DNA of 64,000 nucleotides from Sulfitobacter sp. BSw21498 (GTDB lineage: Bacteria > Pseudomonadota > Alphaproteobacteria > Rhodobacterales > Rhodobacteraceae). The notes under the pieces are model-generated. The model was not told where the DNA came from. It did no database searches and was given only the letters and a program-made list of their open reading frames with translations. Position numbers and translations under genes: made by a program. Of this stretch, positions 7,925 to 16,512 are shown piece after piece. Position 1 is the first letter of the stretch. Every line of letters starts with the position of its first letter. The stretch is taken from assembly GCF_006064855.1 (NCBI RefSeq), contig NZ_CP040753.1, forward strand, positions 62,001 to 126,000. Reading direction: 5' to 3'.

Positions 7925-9823
7925 TTAGTTGCCTTCTTGGGTCTGGTCGGATGGTGTGCCTGTATCGCCTGTATCCGCGCCGTTTTCCAGCGCTGTTTCA
8001 TCAGAATCCCCAGTCGTTTGTTCACTGATCAATTTAAATTCGATGCGGCGGTTCGCTTCGCGGCCCTCTTCGCTGTCATTAGGGGCGACAGGGGCGTCTT
8101 CGCCATAGCCTTTGGCCACGAATGAGCCGGTAATCACGCGACGGGCACGCAGTTCGTTCAACACCGATTGCGCGCGCGACTGGCTGAGCGCAAGGTTCAT
8201 TTCCTCGCGGCCCTGGCTGTCGGTATAGCCCTGCACCTCAAGTGCGATGTCGCGGCAATCTTTCAGGATTTCAGCAATCTTATCCATCGTCCCAAGGGCC
8301 GACGAATCAATCGTGGCACTGCCGGGTTCAAAGTTAATCTTGCCTTGGGCGACGACCTTGGCGATCTCGGCCTCGCATTCCTGCGGCGTGGGCAGGCCCA
8401 GAACAGGGTCCAGCTTTTCCTGATAGACGACTTTGACGTCGTAGTCCTTGCCTTCGCCCAGTTTGCCCGCCAGCAGCGTTGCAATTTGTGTGCTGGCATC
8501 AGGGTTGCCGGTGTTGCCGGTGACGCTGACACTGTCGGGGGTGGCGATCACGGTGCCGTTCGCCAGCTTGGACAGCGCATCCAGCGAGGACAGGACGCGG
8601 GTCGGCCAATCGGCGGGCAGATCATCCACGATGCGGGCGGCGGTATAGACCTTGTCGGAGCCAAAGCTTGCCTTGGCGTAGCTGTCGGCCAGTTCGCGCA
8701 GCGCGTCGTCACTGAGGCGGCCGCGCAGCTGCACCTGACCTTCGGGCGACAAGGTGGCGACGAATTCAGGCGGTCCCGCATCGGGGTCTACGGCCTGGGG
8801 CAGGCGTGCATTCAGCGCGAAGACGTCTGGCAGGGCGTTCTCCAGCTCTCCGACGATGCGGTCGAATACGGCGCGTTCGGTGCCTTCGGCGGCAATCAGG
8901 CTAATGTCGGCATCGGCAAAGCTGACCGATCCGCCGCCGATCTTGGCAAGGCTGCCAATCGCTTTCTCTACCGCTTCAGCCCAACGTGGGCTTGGGACAC
9001 CAAGCCCCACGGTACAACGGGCAGAACCGGGGGCCCCGGCTGCGACGGCTGCTTTGAGGATGCGGGCGCTGGCCTGTTCGGTGTCCGCGCTGCAGGCGTC
9101 AAACCCGGCGCTGTCTTCGTCAATCTGAAAGCGCAGGGTAAAGGGTGTGATCACCGGGCGGGGGGCGGCGATGTCCAGCGTGACCACGACCCCCGAAGGG
9201 GCCGCGCGGTTTAGCTGGTTTTCAAGACGCGCCTTGGCCTCGGCGCTGTCGGAGATGGCGGTGATCGCCACGCGACCTGCCGCGGCAGAAACTTTGGCAC
9301 GGGGCAGCTTCTCCATCGCGGAGATGGCAAAATCAAAGGCGTCCTCCCAGCCGTCGGGGGCGGGGTAGTTCGCTGATTCCAGCAGGTCAGCCACATGGTC
9401 CTGACCAGCGATAGATTTGAAACGGTCAATGGCAGCGTCGCGGTCCGTGGTGGTGGGAATCAACCCGATGATGGACACGCCGGAATCGTTGCGCAGAATC
9501 TCGACCGAGAATTTCGGCGCGGCGATGGCGGCCTGAGCCGTCACGTCCATCTGGTCAATGACACGCGCGGCGTCAACAATCGTGCCAGCCGTGCTTAGCG
9601 CATTAAAGCGGGCGACTTCGTTCGGTGCAGTGCCCGACAGCGTGACCTGAAGCCCGTCTGCCTCAACCTCCGCCCATGTCATCTCCTTTACATCAAGGGC
9701 ATCGCGAACACCGATCTCGGAGTTCTCCTCGATCAATGTGACTGAAAAGCTTGCCGCCACCAGAGAGACGGATGCGGCAGCGGTAAAGGTCATCGCAATG
9801 ATCAGGAGTACAGATAGGCGCAT
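7925..9823 (-). CDS. OmpA family protein with BON-like repeats
   Basis: 632 residues from the ATG at 9823. An N-terminal hydrophobic segment (LSVLLIIAMTFTAAASVSLVAA) acts as signal or anchor. The middle (about 40-480) holds repeated alpha/beta units of BON-like type, each with a V-x-L/I-x-G core (LQVTLSGTAP, VSIIGLIPT, GQVQLRGRL, DSVSVTGNT). The C-terminal OmpA domain (about 510-615) begins NFEPGSATID and contains GYTDSQGREEMNLALSQSRA and ANRRIEFKLI, the peptidoglycan-binding site. An acidic tail follows. Likely a periplasmic wall-binding scaffold; the exact role is unknown. A start at 9886 is possible but would precede the hydrophobic segment with a basic leader. Confidence 0.86.
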   Translation of the reverse strand: MRLSVLLIIAMTFTAAASVSLVAASFSVTLIEENSEIGVRDALDVKEMTWAEVEADGLQVTLSGTAPNEVARFNALSTAGTIVDAARVIDQMDVTAQAAIAAPKFSVEILRNDSGVSIIGLIPTTTDRDAAIDRFKSIAGQDHVADLLESANYPAPDGWEDAFDFAISAMEKLPRAKVSAAAGRVAITAISDSAEAKARLENQLNRAAPSGVVVTLDIAAPRPVITPFTLRFQIDEDSAGFDACSADTEQASARILKAAVAAGAPGSARCTVGLGVPSPRWAEAVEKAIGSLAKIGGGSVSFADADISLIAAEGTERAVFDRIVGELENALPDVFALNARLPQAVDPDAGPPEFVATLSPEGQVQLRGRLSDDALRELADSYAKASFGSDKVYTAARIVDDLPADWPTRVLSSLDALSKLANGTVIATPDSVSVTGNTGNPDASTQIATLLAGKLGEGKDYDVKVVYQEKLDPVLGLPTPQECEAEIAKVVAQGKINFEPGSATIDSSALGTMDKIAEILKDCRDIALEVQGYTDSQGREEMNLALSQSRAQSVLNELRARRVITGSFVAKGYGEDAPVAPNDSEEGREANRRIEFKLISEQTTGDSDETALENGADTGDTGTPSDQTQEGN

Positions 9824-9886
9824 AAACTCGTTTCTGAGACCGTTGATATTGAAGGCTTTGATACGCCTGCGAGGGCACGGGTGCAA

Positions 9887-10861
9887 TCAGGCCAAAAGGG
9901 CGGCGGCGAAAAATACCAGCGGGATCATGCCGGTATCGCGGTTAACGCGAAACAACCGCAGAAGTTTGTCGTTATCGTTGATGTCGATGCTGCGCAGCTG
10001 CCATGCCATGTGCCAGCCCATTGCCCACGGACCGCAAAGCGCGATGATCAGCGCCAGAAACGATGCAGAATCACGCAGCGCAAAGATGACCGCCAGACCC
10101 ATCAGGCCCACGGTGCCCATCAAAAACCGGCGCAGCCATTGGGCAGTGTTGTCACCGAACAGGCGGGCGGTGGATTTCACACCGATCAGCGCGTCGTCTT
10201 CCTTGTCTTGATGGGCATAGATCGTGTCATAGAAAAGCGTCCACGCGATACCAGCGACATAAAGCACAACCGCAGGTGCGCCGAGGCTACCGGTATGGGC
10301 GGTCCAAGCCAGCAAGGCCCCCCAGTTAAAGGCGATGCCCAAAAAGACCTGGGGCCACCACGTAAAGCGCTTTGCAAAGGGATAGATTGCGACCGGCAGC
10401 AGGGCCAGCACCCCAAGTGCAATCGCAGCCCCGTTGAAGGACAGCAGGATACACAGCGCGATCAGCATTTGCGCGATCATCCAGGCCAGCGCGCCTTTGA
10501 CGCTGACCTGCCCCGATGGGATCGGCCGCGACCGGGTGCGTGCAACCTTGCCATCGATATGGCGGTCGGTGATGTCGTTCCATGTGCAACCCGCGCCGCG
10601 CATCAACCATGCACCCGCACCGCAGCCGATAAAAATCCACAGATCGAACCAGCGCGGCTGCTGGTCAAACAGCATCGCAAGCGTCAGTCCCCACCAACAC
10701 GGCAGCAGCAAAAGCCACGTCCCGATGGGGCGATCCGCGCGGCTGAGCCGCAAGAAAGGTCGGGTGAAACGCGGGGCAGAGCGGTCGACCCAATTGTCCG
10801 CAGGGGCATCGACGACGCGTGCCGCATCATTGCCATCTGGTGTCGGCGAGGTGTCGTGCAT
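9887..10861 (-). CDS. ubiA: 4-hydroxybenzoate polyprenyltransferase
   Basis: 324 residues with about eight membrane helices. The two Asp-rich motifs are present: NDITDRHIDGKVARTRSRP (about residue 96) and DTIYAHQDKEDD (about 211), which bind Mg-diphosphate. It joins 4-hydroxybenzoate to the polyprenyl tail in ubiquinone synthesis; the tail enzyme is encoded at 43574. Its start is only 12 bases from the start of divergent rsmE, so its promoter must lie in or next to rsmE. No clear ribosome site is seen. Confidence 0.95.
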   Translation of the reverse strand: MHDTSPTPDGNDAARVVDAPADNWVDRSAPRFTRPFLRLSRADRPIGTWLLLLPCWWGLTLAMLFDQQPRWFDLWIFIGCGAGAWLMRGAGCTWNDITDRHIDGKVARTRSRPIPSGQVSVKGALAWMIAQMLIALCILLSFNGAAIALGVLALLPVAIYPFAKRFTWWPQVFLGIAFNWGALLAWTAHTGSLGAPAVVLYVAGIAWTLFYDTIYAHQDKEDDALIGVKSTARLFGDNTAQWLRRFLMGTVGLMGLAVIFALRDSASFLALIIALCGPWAMGWHMAWQLRSIDINDNDKLLRLFRVNRDTGMIPLVFFAAALLA

Positions 10862-10873
10862 ATATCTAAGCCC

Positions 10874-11596
10874 ATGAACGCTAAAATCAGACTTTATGTA
10901 GATCATCCACTGGGGCAGGGGCAATCCGTTCCTTTGGATAAGGCGCAGGCGCATTACCTCTTTGGCGTGATGCGCCAGGCGGTCGGTGCGTCTATCTTGC
11001 TGTTTAACGGCACCGATGGCGAATGGCGTGCCGAGGTCGCCGAGGCAGGCAAGCGCGGTGGCGTGCTGGTCTGTGCCGAGCAGACCAAACCGCTGCAATT
11101 GCCACCTGACCTGTGGCTGATCTTTGCGCCCATCAAAAAGGCGCGCACTGATTTCATCGTCGAGAAAGCCGCTGAAATGGGCGCACGTCGTATCGTGCCG
11201 GTACAAAGCGCGTTTACCAATGCAGGCCGTGTGCAGCGCGACCGGTTGCAGGCCCATGCGGTAGAAGCAGCAGAGCAATGCGGCGGTACTTTCGTGCCCG
11301 AGGTTGCTGAAATGGTCCGTCTGGATCGGTTGATCGACAGCTGGGAGCCTGAGCGGTCCTTGATGTTCTGTGACGAAGCACTGGCCGGCGAAGAGGGCGA
11401 TCTGGCATCCGCGCAGCCTGGTCCCTGGGCCATTCTGATCGGGCCGGAGGGCGGATTTTCAGACACTGAGCGCAAACGCTTGCGCGGGGTAGAATGGTCC
11501 CGTCCCGTGGCGTTGGGACCTCGGATTTTGCGGGCGGATACCGCTGCGGTGGCGGCGATGACTTTGTGGCAGAAAACCTTGGGGGATTGGACGTGA
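10874..11596 (+). CDS. rsmE: 16S rRNA (uracil(1498)-N3)-methyltransferase
   Basis: 240 residues. An N-terminal PUA-like domain (IRLYVDHPL... DKAQAHYLFGVMR) leads into a SPOUT methyltransferase fold with the knot motifs IGPEGGFSDTE (about 188) and LGPRILRADTAAVAAM (about 215). It methylates U1498 in the small-subunit decoding region. The ATG at 10874 matches the usual N-terminus of the family, but no Shine-Dalgarno precedes it; TATATC seven bases upstream could act as a -10 of a leaderless transcript. Confidence 0.95.
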   Translation: MNAKIRLYVDHPLGQGQSVPLDKAQAHYLFGVMRQAVGASILLFNGTDGEWRAEVAEAGKRGGVLVCAEQTKPLQLPPDLWLIFAPIKKARTDFIVEKAAEMGARRIVPVQSAFTNAGRVQRDRLQAHAVEAAEQCGGTFVPEVAEMVRLDRLIDSWEPERSLMFCDEALAGEEGDLASAQPGPWAILIGPEGGFSDTERKRLRGVEWSRPVALGPRILRADTAAVAAMTLWQKTLGDWT

Positions 11597-11622
11597 GTGC
11601 CGTGTATGTGTCGCGTGTCGAA

Positions 11623-11643
11623 GTGGGGGTTTCACACCCCCAC
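11623..11643. repeat. Hairpin at the head of dispersed repeat copy 2
   Basis: GTGGGGGT and ACCCCCAC pair perfectly around the loop TTCAC, 26 bases after the rsmE stop. It leads directly into the conserved repeat tail at 11652. There is no T-run, so it is not a standard terminator. Confidence 0.5.
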
Positions 11644-11651
11644 GCCCCCGT

Positions 11652-11674
11652 GGAGTTTAGCGGGCAAAATGAAG
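11652..11674 (+). repeat. Dispersed intergenic repeat, copy 2
   Basis: Same GGAGTTTA...GCAAAATGAAG element as at 6152, differing only in the four bases after GGAGTTTA. It ends 19 bases before the start of the next gene. Confidence 0.5.
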
Positions 11675-11693
11675 CTGGTATCGGGAGAGAACG

Positions 11694-12221
11694 ATGAGTT
11701 TTTTGCGACCTGAGGCAAAGGCAGAACTTTGGCGCTGGCGTGAGGTTCTGGGCGGCATCACGGTTGCGCTGGTCGGGCTTTGGCTGGTGATGGGGCCGGG
11801 GCTGCTGCTGGCGATACCGGGGTATGCGTTGATCCTGGCCGGGGTGGTCTTTGTCTGGATTGGCGGCCAGCGGGTAAGGTTTCGCAAAACTGGGCTTGGC
11901 GCGGGCGCAGTGCAGGTGGACGAGGGGCAGATCGCCTATTTCGGACCGTTGACAGGCGGGGTCATCGCCCTGCGCGAGATGGATCGGCTGAGCCTTGAGC
12001 GCGGTGCCTATCCGGCCCATTGGAAACTGGAACAACCCGGACAAAATCCCGTGATGATCCCCGTGGATGCGGCGGGCGCAGACGCGCTGTTTGACGCTTT
12101 TGCCGCGCTGCCGGGACTGCGCACCGAACGCATGTTGGCGGAATTGGCAGACGACAAGACCCTGTCGGTGGTGATTTGGGAACGTCGGTCGATGCGCCCG
12201 GTTTCGACCCTGCTGCATTGA
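11694..12221 (+). CDS. Hypothetical two-helix membrane protein
   Basis: 175 residues. Two adjacent hydrophobic helices (about 21-38 and 40-57; GITVALVGLWLVMG and AIPGYALILAGVVFVWI) are followed by a soluble beta-rich domain (about 65-170) with a VQVDEGQIAYFGPLTGGVIAL stretch, reminiscent of bacterial PH-like membrane proteins. No catalytic motif is visible. It sits between rsmE and gshA, both on the plus strand. I do not recognise the family by name. Confidence 0.72.
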   Translation: MSFLRPEAKAELWRWREVLGGITVALVGLWLVMGPGLLLAIPGYALILAGVVFVWIGGQRVRFRKTGLGAGAVQVDEGQIAYFGPLTGGVIALREMDRLSLERGAYPAHWKLEQPGQNPVMIPVDAAGADALFDAFAALPGLRTERMLAELADDKTLSVVIWERRSMRPVSTLLH

Positions 12222-12281
12222 CACCCCGCAGAAATCGCACCATCCCTAAGACCACAGAAATTGAATTCGGAGCCACCCCAC

Positions 12282-13652
12282 ATGTCCATCCCTCAATCCG
12301 GCGGCGGCCCGATCGAAAGTTACGACCAACTGGTCAATTACCTCGCAGACGGGTGCAAGCCGAAAGAAGATTGGCGCATCGGTACCGAGCACGAGAAATT
12401 CGGCTATAACAAAGAGACGCTGTTGCCGTTGCCCTATGAGGGCGACTGTTCCATCCGCGCCATGCTCGAAGGCCTGCGCGACGGTCACGGCTGGGACCCT
12501 GTCGAAGAAGGCGGCAAGCTGATTGGTTTGGTCAAGGACGGGGCCAATGTCTCGCTTGAGCCGGGCGGCCAGCTGGAACTGTCGGGTGCCCCTGTCGAAA
12601 CCATCCACGAGACTTGCGACGAGGTGAATGCGCACCTGCGCGAAGTGCGCGATGTAGCAGACCGCATCGGGGCCGGTTTCATTGGTCTGGGCGCTGCGCC
12701 TGAATGGTCACATGACCAGATGGATCTGATGCCCAAGGGGCGTTATAAACTAATGAACGAATACATGACCAAAGTCGGTACGATGGGCCGGGTCATGATG
12801 CGTCGGACCTGCACCGTGCAGGTGAACCTCGACTTCGGGTCAGAGGCCGACATGGTCAAGAAACTACGTGTGGCGCTGGCGTTGCAGCCAGTGGCGACGG
12901 CCTTGTTTGCGAACTCCCCCTTCTTCGAGGGCAAGCCCAATGGTCATAAATCCTGGCGTAGCCGTGTGTGGCGCGACCTGGATGCGGCGCGTACTGGCAC
13001 GTTGCCATGGGTATTCGAAGACGGCATGGGATTCGAGCGTTGGGTGGAATATGCGCTCGATGTGCCGATGTATTTTGTCTACCGCGACGGCAAATACATT
13101 GATGCTTTGGGGCAATCATTCCGTGATTTCATGAAGGGCAAGCTGCCCGCACTGCCGGGTGAGATCCCGACCTTGAGCGATTGGGCGGACCACTTGACCA
13201 CGGCCTTCCCCGAGGCGCGGATCAAGAAGTTTATCGAAATGCGCGGTGCCGATGGTGGCCCGTGGCGCCGGCTTTGCGCGCTGCCCGCGTTTTGGGTGGG
13301 TCTGACCTATGACCAGCAGGCGCTGGACGGTGCTTGGGATCTGGTCAAAGACTGGGATGCCGAAACCCGCGAAGCATTACGCGTGGCGGCGTCTGTTGAC
13401 GGGTTGCAGGCCAAGGTTGGCGGCGTGAACATGCACGATATTGCGCGCGAAGCCGTGGCCTTGTCAGAGCACGGCCTGAAAGCACGCGCACGCAGCGGCG
13501 CAGGTGGCATGGTTCCGGACGAAACCCATTTCCTGAACACTCTGAAGGAAAGCATCGAGACGGGCAAAGTACCTGCCGACGAGCTTTTGGATGACTATAA
13601 CGGCAAATGGAATGGCGATCTCAGCCGGATATACGCCGACTATTCCTACTAG
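12282..13652 (+). CDS. gshA: Glutamate-cysteine ligase, plant/proteobacterial type
   Basis: 456 residues, the length of the class found in plants and alphaproteobacteria. Conserved stretches include IGTEHEKFGYN (about residue 33), EPGGQLELSGAP (about 93) and MRRTCTVQVNLDF (about 173), which form the glutamate and ATP site. It catalyses the ATP-dependent first step of glutathione synthesis in the cytosol. The ATG at 12282 follows CGGAG; an in-frame ATG at 12261 is less well placed. Its stop shares the four bases CTAG with the stop of the convergent hypothetical gene. Confidence 0.96.
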   Translation: MSIPQSGGGPIESYDQLVNYLADGCKPKEDWRIGTEHEKFGYNKETLLPLPYEGDCSIRAMLEGLRDGHGWDPVEEGGKLIGLVKDGANVSLEPGGQLELSGAPVETIHETCDEVNAHLREVRDVADRIGAGFIGLGAAPEWSHDQMDLMPKGRYKLMNEYMTKVGTMGRVMMRRTCTVQVNLDFGSEADMVKKLRVALALQPVATALFANSPFFEGKPNGHKSWRSRVWRDLDAARTGTLPWVFEDGMGFERWVEYALDVPMYFVYRDGKYIDALGQSFRDFMKGKLPALPGEIPTLSDWADHLTTAFPEARIKKFIEMRGADGGPWRRLCALPAFWVGLTYDQQALDGAWDLVKDWDAETREALRVAASVDGLQAKVGGVNMHDIAREAVALSEHGLKARARSGAGGMVPDETHFLNTLKESIETGKVPADELLDDYNGKWNGDLSRIYADYSY

Positions 13653-13921
13653 TCTTCGATGATAAGCCCGCGGATAAAGGCAGTGACCTTGGCCGCGGGC
13701 ATCTCGCACGGGTAAAGCCGTGTACCGCTGGCGAGGGCATAAAGGTTCAGACTGATATAGTCCGAACCGCCCAACTCCTCGGCAACCAATTTCCAGCTTT
13801 TACCTGTATTGAAACTGCTTTTTGACCAGACATAGCGGCGGGTTCGATATCTGCCGGTGTGGGTGCCGTCGGGCAGCGCGTGGAACGCGGCCAAAAAGCG
13901 CGCGTCTACGGTGGCCGTCAC
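13649..13921 (-). CDS. Hypothetical protein downstream of plsY
   Basis: 90 residues from a GTG at 13921, placed five bases after the plsY stop. No signal or membrane segment. The centre (YVWSKSSFNTGKSWKLVAEELGGSDYISLNLY) alternates in a way that suggests a small beta-rich domain. The frame is also open upstream to an ATG at 13987, but that would overlap plsY by about 60 bases. It closes the long pyrB-plsY operon. No family recognised. Confidence 0.65.
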   Translation of the reverse strand: MTATVDARFLAAFHALPDGTHTGRYRTRRYVWSKSSFNTGKSWKLVAEELGGSDYISLNLYALASGTRLYPCEMPAAKVTAFIRGLIIED

Positions 13922-13925
13922 CGGG

Positions 13926-14537
13926 TCAGTCTTTCTTGGCACCGATCTTGGGCTCTGTGCCCGCACGGATGCGTTTGATGTTTTCACGGTGCCGCCAGAA
14001 CACCAGCAGGGTGAGCACGATGCCCAACAGCAGGGCGCTGCCGTACCCCAGGAATATCATAAAGAAGGTCGATGCCGCCGCCGAGGCAAGCCCGCCGATG
14101 GAGGACGTACGTGTCACGGCCATAGCGATCAGCCATGCCAGACAGCTCGCGATGCCGACGGGCCATGCCAATGCCAACAGCACGCCAAGGAAGGTCGCTA
14201 CGCCTTTGCCGCCCTTGAACCCCAGCCATACCGGGTAGCAATGCCCCAGCATCGCGGCCAGTGCTGCGATCTGTGCGGCGTCTTCGCCTGCAAAGAGCCG
14301 CGCCAGCAACACCGCGACGGCCCCTTTGCCGCCATCCAGTATCAGGGTCAGCGCGGCCGCTTTCTTGGAGCCCGTGCGCAGCACGTTCGTGGCGCCGATA
14401 TTGCCCGACCCGATACTGCGCAGATCCCCTAGGTTCATCGCACGGGTCAGCACCATGCCAAAGGGGATAGACCCGACCAGATAGGCCGCAATAGCCCAGA
14501 ACAAGAGCACGAATAGGGTGGAATCGATCAGGGGCAT
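13926..14537 (-). CDS. plsY: Glycerol-3-phosphate acyltransferase
   Basis: 203 residues with five or six membrane helices. The three PlsY motifs are visible: GSIPFGMVLTR (about 22), GSGNIGATNVLRTG (about 43) and GFKGGKGVATFLG (about 107). It transfers the acyl group from acyl-phosphate to glycerol-3-phosphate, the first step of phospholipid synthesis in the inner membrane. It starts two bases after the pyrC-like gene ends and so is cotranscribed with the pyrimidine genes. Confidence 0.96.
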   Translation of the reverse strand: MPLIDSTLFVLLFWAIAAYLVGSIPFGMVLTRAMNLGDLRSIGSGNIGATNVLRTGSKKAAALTLILDGGKGAVAVLLARLFAGEDAAQIAALAAMLGHCYPVWLGFKGGKGVATFLGVLLALAWPVGIASCLAWLIAMAVTRTSSIGGLASAAASTFFMIFLGYGSALLLGIVLTLLVFWRHRENIKRIRAGTEPKIGAKKD

Positions 14538-14539
14538 AA

Positions 14540-15820
14540 TCAGGAGGCCTTATAGATGCAGGTGCCAGAAACGTAAGTTTCCAAGACCTTACCTTGCATG
14601 CGCATCCCATCAAAGGGGGTGTTGCGCGATTTCGACTGCAATGTCTCGCGGTTCATGACAAAGGGCGCACCGTCGTCGAACAGCACCAGATCGGCAGGGG
14701 CACCCACCGACATGCGCCCACCGGGCAGGCCCAGACGTTTCGCCGGATTGAACGACAGCGCCCGCCACAGCGTCGCGATGTCGATCATCTCTGAGTGGAC
14801 CAGTCGCAGGGCCGCAGGCAGCAGCGTTTCCAGTGCTACGGCCCCCGATGCGGCTTCTTCGAACGGCAGGCGTTTGGATTCCTCATCCTGCGGCGTGTGC
14901 ATGGAGCAGATGATGTCGATCAACCCCGAGGCCACGGCCTCTACCACGGCGATGCGGTCCTCTTCGTCGCGCAACGGTGGCTTGAGCTTGAAGAAGGTGC
15001 GGTAGTCGGCCACATCCAGCGCGTTCAGCGTCAGGTGGTGAATGCCGACACCTGCGGTGATATCCAGCCCGTTGTTCTTGGCGCGCTCCAGTGCGGGCAG
15101 GGCGCGGGCGGTGGTGATCTGGTCCGCGTGGTACCGCGCACCTGTCATTTCGACCAGCGCGATGTCACGGTCCAGCCCCATGCGCTCGGCCATGGGCGAC
15201 ACGGCGGGCAGCCCGCGCAACGACGCGAATTTGCCAGAGGTCACCGCCGCCCCTTTGCTCAGGATCGGTTCTTGCGGGTGGGCGATGACCAGCGCACCAA
15301 GGCTGCGGGCATAGGTCAGCGCACGGGAAAACACCTTGGTGTCCGTCACGACACGGTCGCAATCGGTAAAGCCCACGGCACCGGCATCCATCAGAAACCC
15401 GATCTCGGTCATCTCGCGGCCTTCGCGACCTTTGGTCAGGGCGGCCATGGGCACGACGTTGACCGGCGCGGCCTCGTTGGCGCGACGGGTGACAAACTCC
15501 AGCACTTCGGGGCTGTCGATGGTGGGGTTGGTGTCAGGGCGCGTGACCATTGTCGTGACCCCGCCTGCTGCCGCCGCCAATCCTGCGGACCGAAAGCTTT
15601 CCTTGTGCCGTTCGCCGGGTTCGCAGACCTTGACCCCAAGATCGACAATCCCGGGGGCAAGGTACTTGCCACGACAATCCACAATCTGCGCATCGCTCGG
15701 TATCGAAGCGTTCGCGTCCAGTATCGCCGCGATCTTGCCATTCTCGACCTTGAGCGTGCCGTGGGTGACGGTGCCTGCTTCGGGGTCGATCAGCTGCGCG
15801 TTGATAAAATGCAGGGTCAT
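14540..15820 (-). CDS. Dihydroorotase-like protein, metal site lost (PyrC' type)
   Basis: 426 residues of amidohydrolase fold, clearly homologous to class I dihydroorotase (APGIVD at 55-60; RLPFEEAASGAVALETLLP near 318). The metal-binding HxHxR of active enzymes is replaced by Gly62, Lys64 and Cys66, and the TDHAPH motif reads SMHTPQ at 307-312, so the catalytic Asp is Met308. Family knowledge: in Pseudomonas an inactive PyrC' homologue is a structural partner of PyrB. The same role is inferred here because pyrB lies upstream in the same operon. A true dihydroorotase must then be elsewhere in the genome. Confidence 0.9.
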   Translation of the reverse strand: MTLHFINAQLIDPEAGTVTHGTLKVENGKIAAILDANASIPSDAQIVDCRGKYLAPGIVDLGVKVCEPGERHKESFRSAGLAAAAGGVTTMVTRPDTNPTIDSPEVLEFVTRRANEAAPVNVVPMAALTKGREGREMTEIGFLMDAGAVGFTDCDRVVTDTKVFSRALTYARSLGALVIAHPQEPILSKGAAVTSGKFASLRGLPAVSPMAERMGLDRDIALVEMTGARYHADQITTARALPALERAKNNGLDITAGVGIHHLTLNALDVADYRTFFKLKPPLRDEEDRIAVVEAVASGLIDIICSMHTPQDEESKRLPFEEAASGAVALETLLPAALRLVHSEMIDIATLWRALSFNPAKRLGLPGGRMSVGAPADLVLFDDGAPFVMNRETLQSKSRNTPFDGMRMQGKVLETYVSGTCIYKAS

Positions 15821-15874
15821 GGAGAGGCTTTCGTAGTTAAGGAAACAGAGGCGCAGCAGCGGCGGCAGGTCGGA

Positions 15875-15979
15875 TCAGGACCCGATCCACACCATCATGC
15901 CTGCCACACCAAAGGCGACAAGCAAGGCGATCATGGCGATACGGCCAGACATTTTGGGATCAGGTTTGGGTTCTTTCAC
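15875..15979 (-). CDS. Small single-helix membrane protein
   Basis: 34 residues starting at a GTG whose GTGA overlaps the stop of the upstream gene at 15976. The first nine residues are polar (MKEPKPDPK), followed by one hydrophobic helix (about residues 13-32). The translational-coupling overlap and the clean polar-head/helix layout argue for a real gene. It ends 54 bases before the pyrC-like start. Function unknown; possibly a subunit partner of the neighbouring small membrane proteins. Confidence 0.6.
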   Translation of the reverse strand: MKEPKPDPKMSGRIAMIALLVAFGVAGMMVWIGS

Positions 15980-16512
15980 AGCAGCCACCACAGAATAAGA
16001 CCGATCAGCACGATAACTGCCAGCAGCACCATCATACCACCAGCCCCGCCCTCGGGCGGGGATTTCGGAGTCATGTCCGCAGCACCCGTGTAGGGTTGCG
16101 CGGATTCAGCCTCGAGCGGGATAACGGACATATCCGGTTGGGTCTCGCCGTATGTGCCGATCATGGTCAGGTCGGGTCCAAGCTTTAGCGCCGTCTCGTG
16201 CCCCTCAAAGGCCGAGGAAAACAGCAACAGCACATAGCCGTCCAGCGCATCCAAACGGGCGCGGTCGCGGCTGATCTGGTCAGGGGGCACGGCGTAGCCA
16301 TCATTCAGATAGCGCGCCAGCCCCACGCCCGTTAGGTCGGAGACGGGAAAAAGCTCGGCCGAGCCTTCGAGTACTGAACGGCCGAGCAGATCGGCGATCA
16401 ACGCTTCCTTGCTGCCATCGCGCAGATCGCGGGCCAGTTCGTCAATCGGGCGGTTTACGGCAAACAGACGGATCTGGCCGATTTCGCCATTGGGGATCTC
16501 AAGTTGTGTCAT
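15976..16512 (-). CDS. Hypothetical tail-anchored protein in the pyr operon
   Basis: 178 residues. A soluble N-terminal domain of about 125 residues (FAVNRPIDELARDLRDGSKEA... LDALDGYVLLLFSSAF) is followed by a Pro/Gly-rich linker and a single C-terminal helix (MMVLLAVIVLIGLILWWLL, 159-177), so the protein is probably tail-anchored facing the cytosol. Overlaps the upstream PH-like gene by four bases and the 34-aa gene downstream by four. I do not recognise a family. Confidence 0.75.
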   Translation of the reverse strand: MTQLEIPNGEIGQIRLFAVNRPIDELARDLRDGSKEALIADLLGRSVLEGSAELFPVSDLTGVGLARYLNDGYAVPPDQISRDRARLDALDGYVLLLFSSAFEGHETALKLGPDLTMIGTYGETQPDMSVIPLEAESAQPYTGAADMTPKSPPEGGAGGMMVLLAVIVLIGLILWWLL

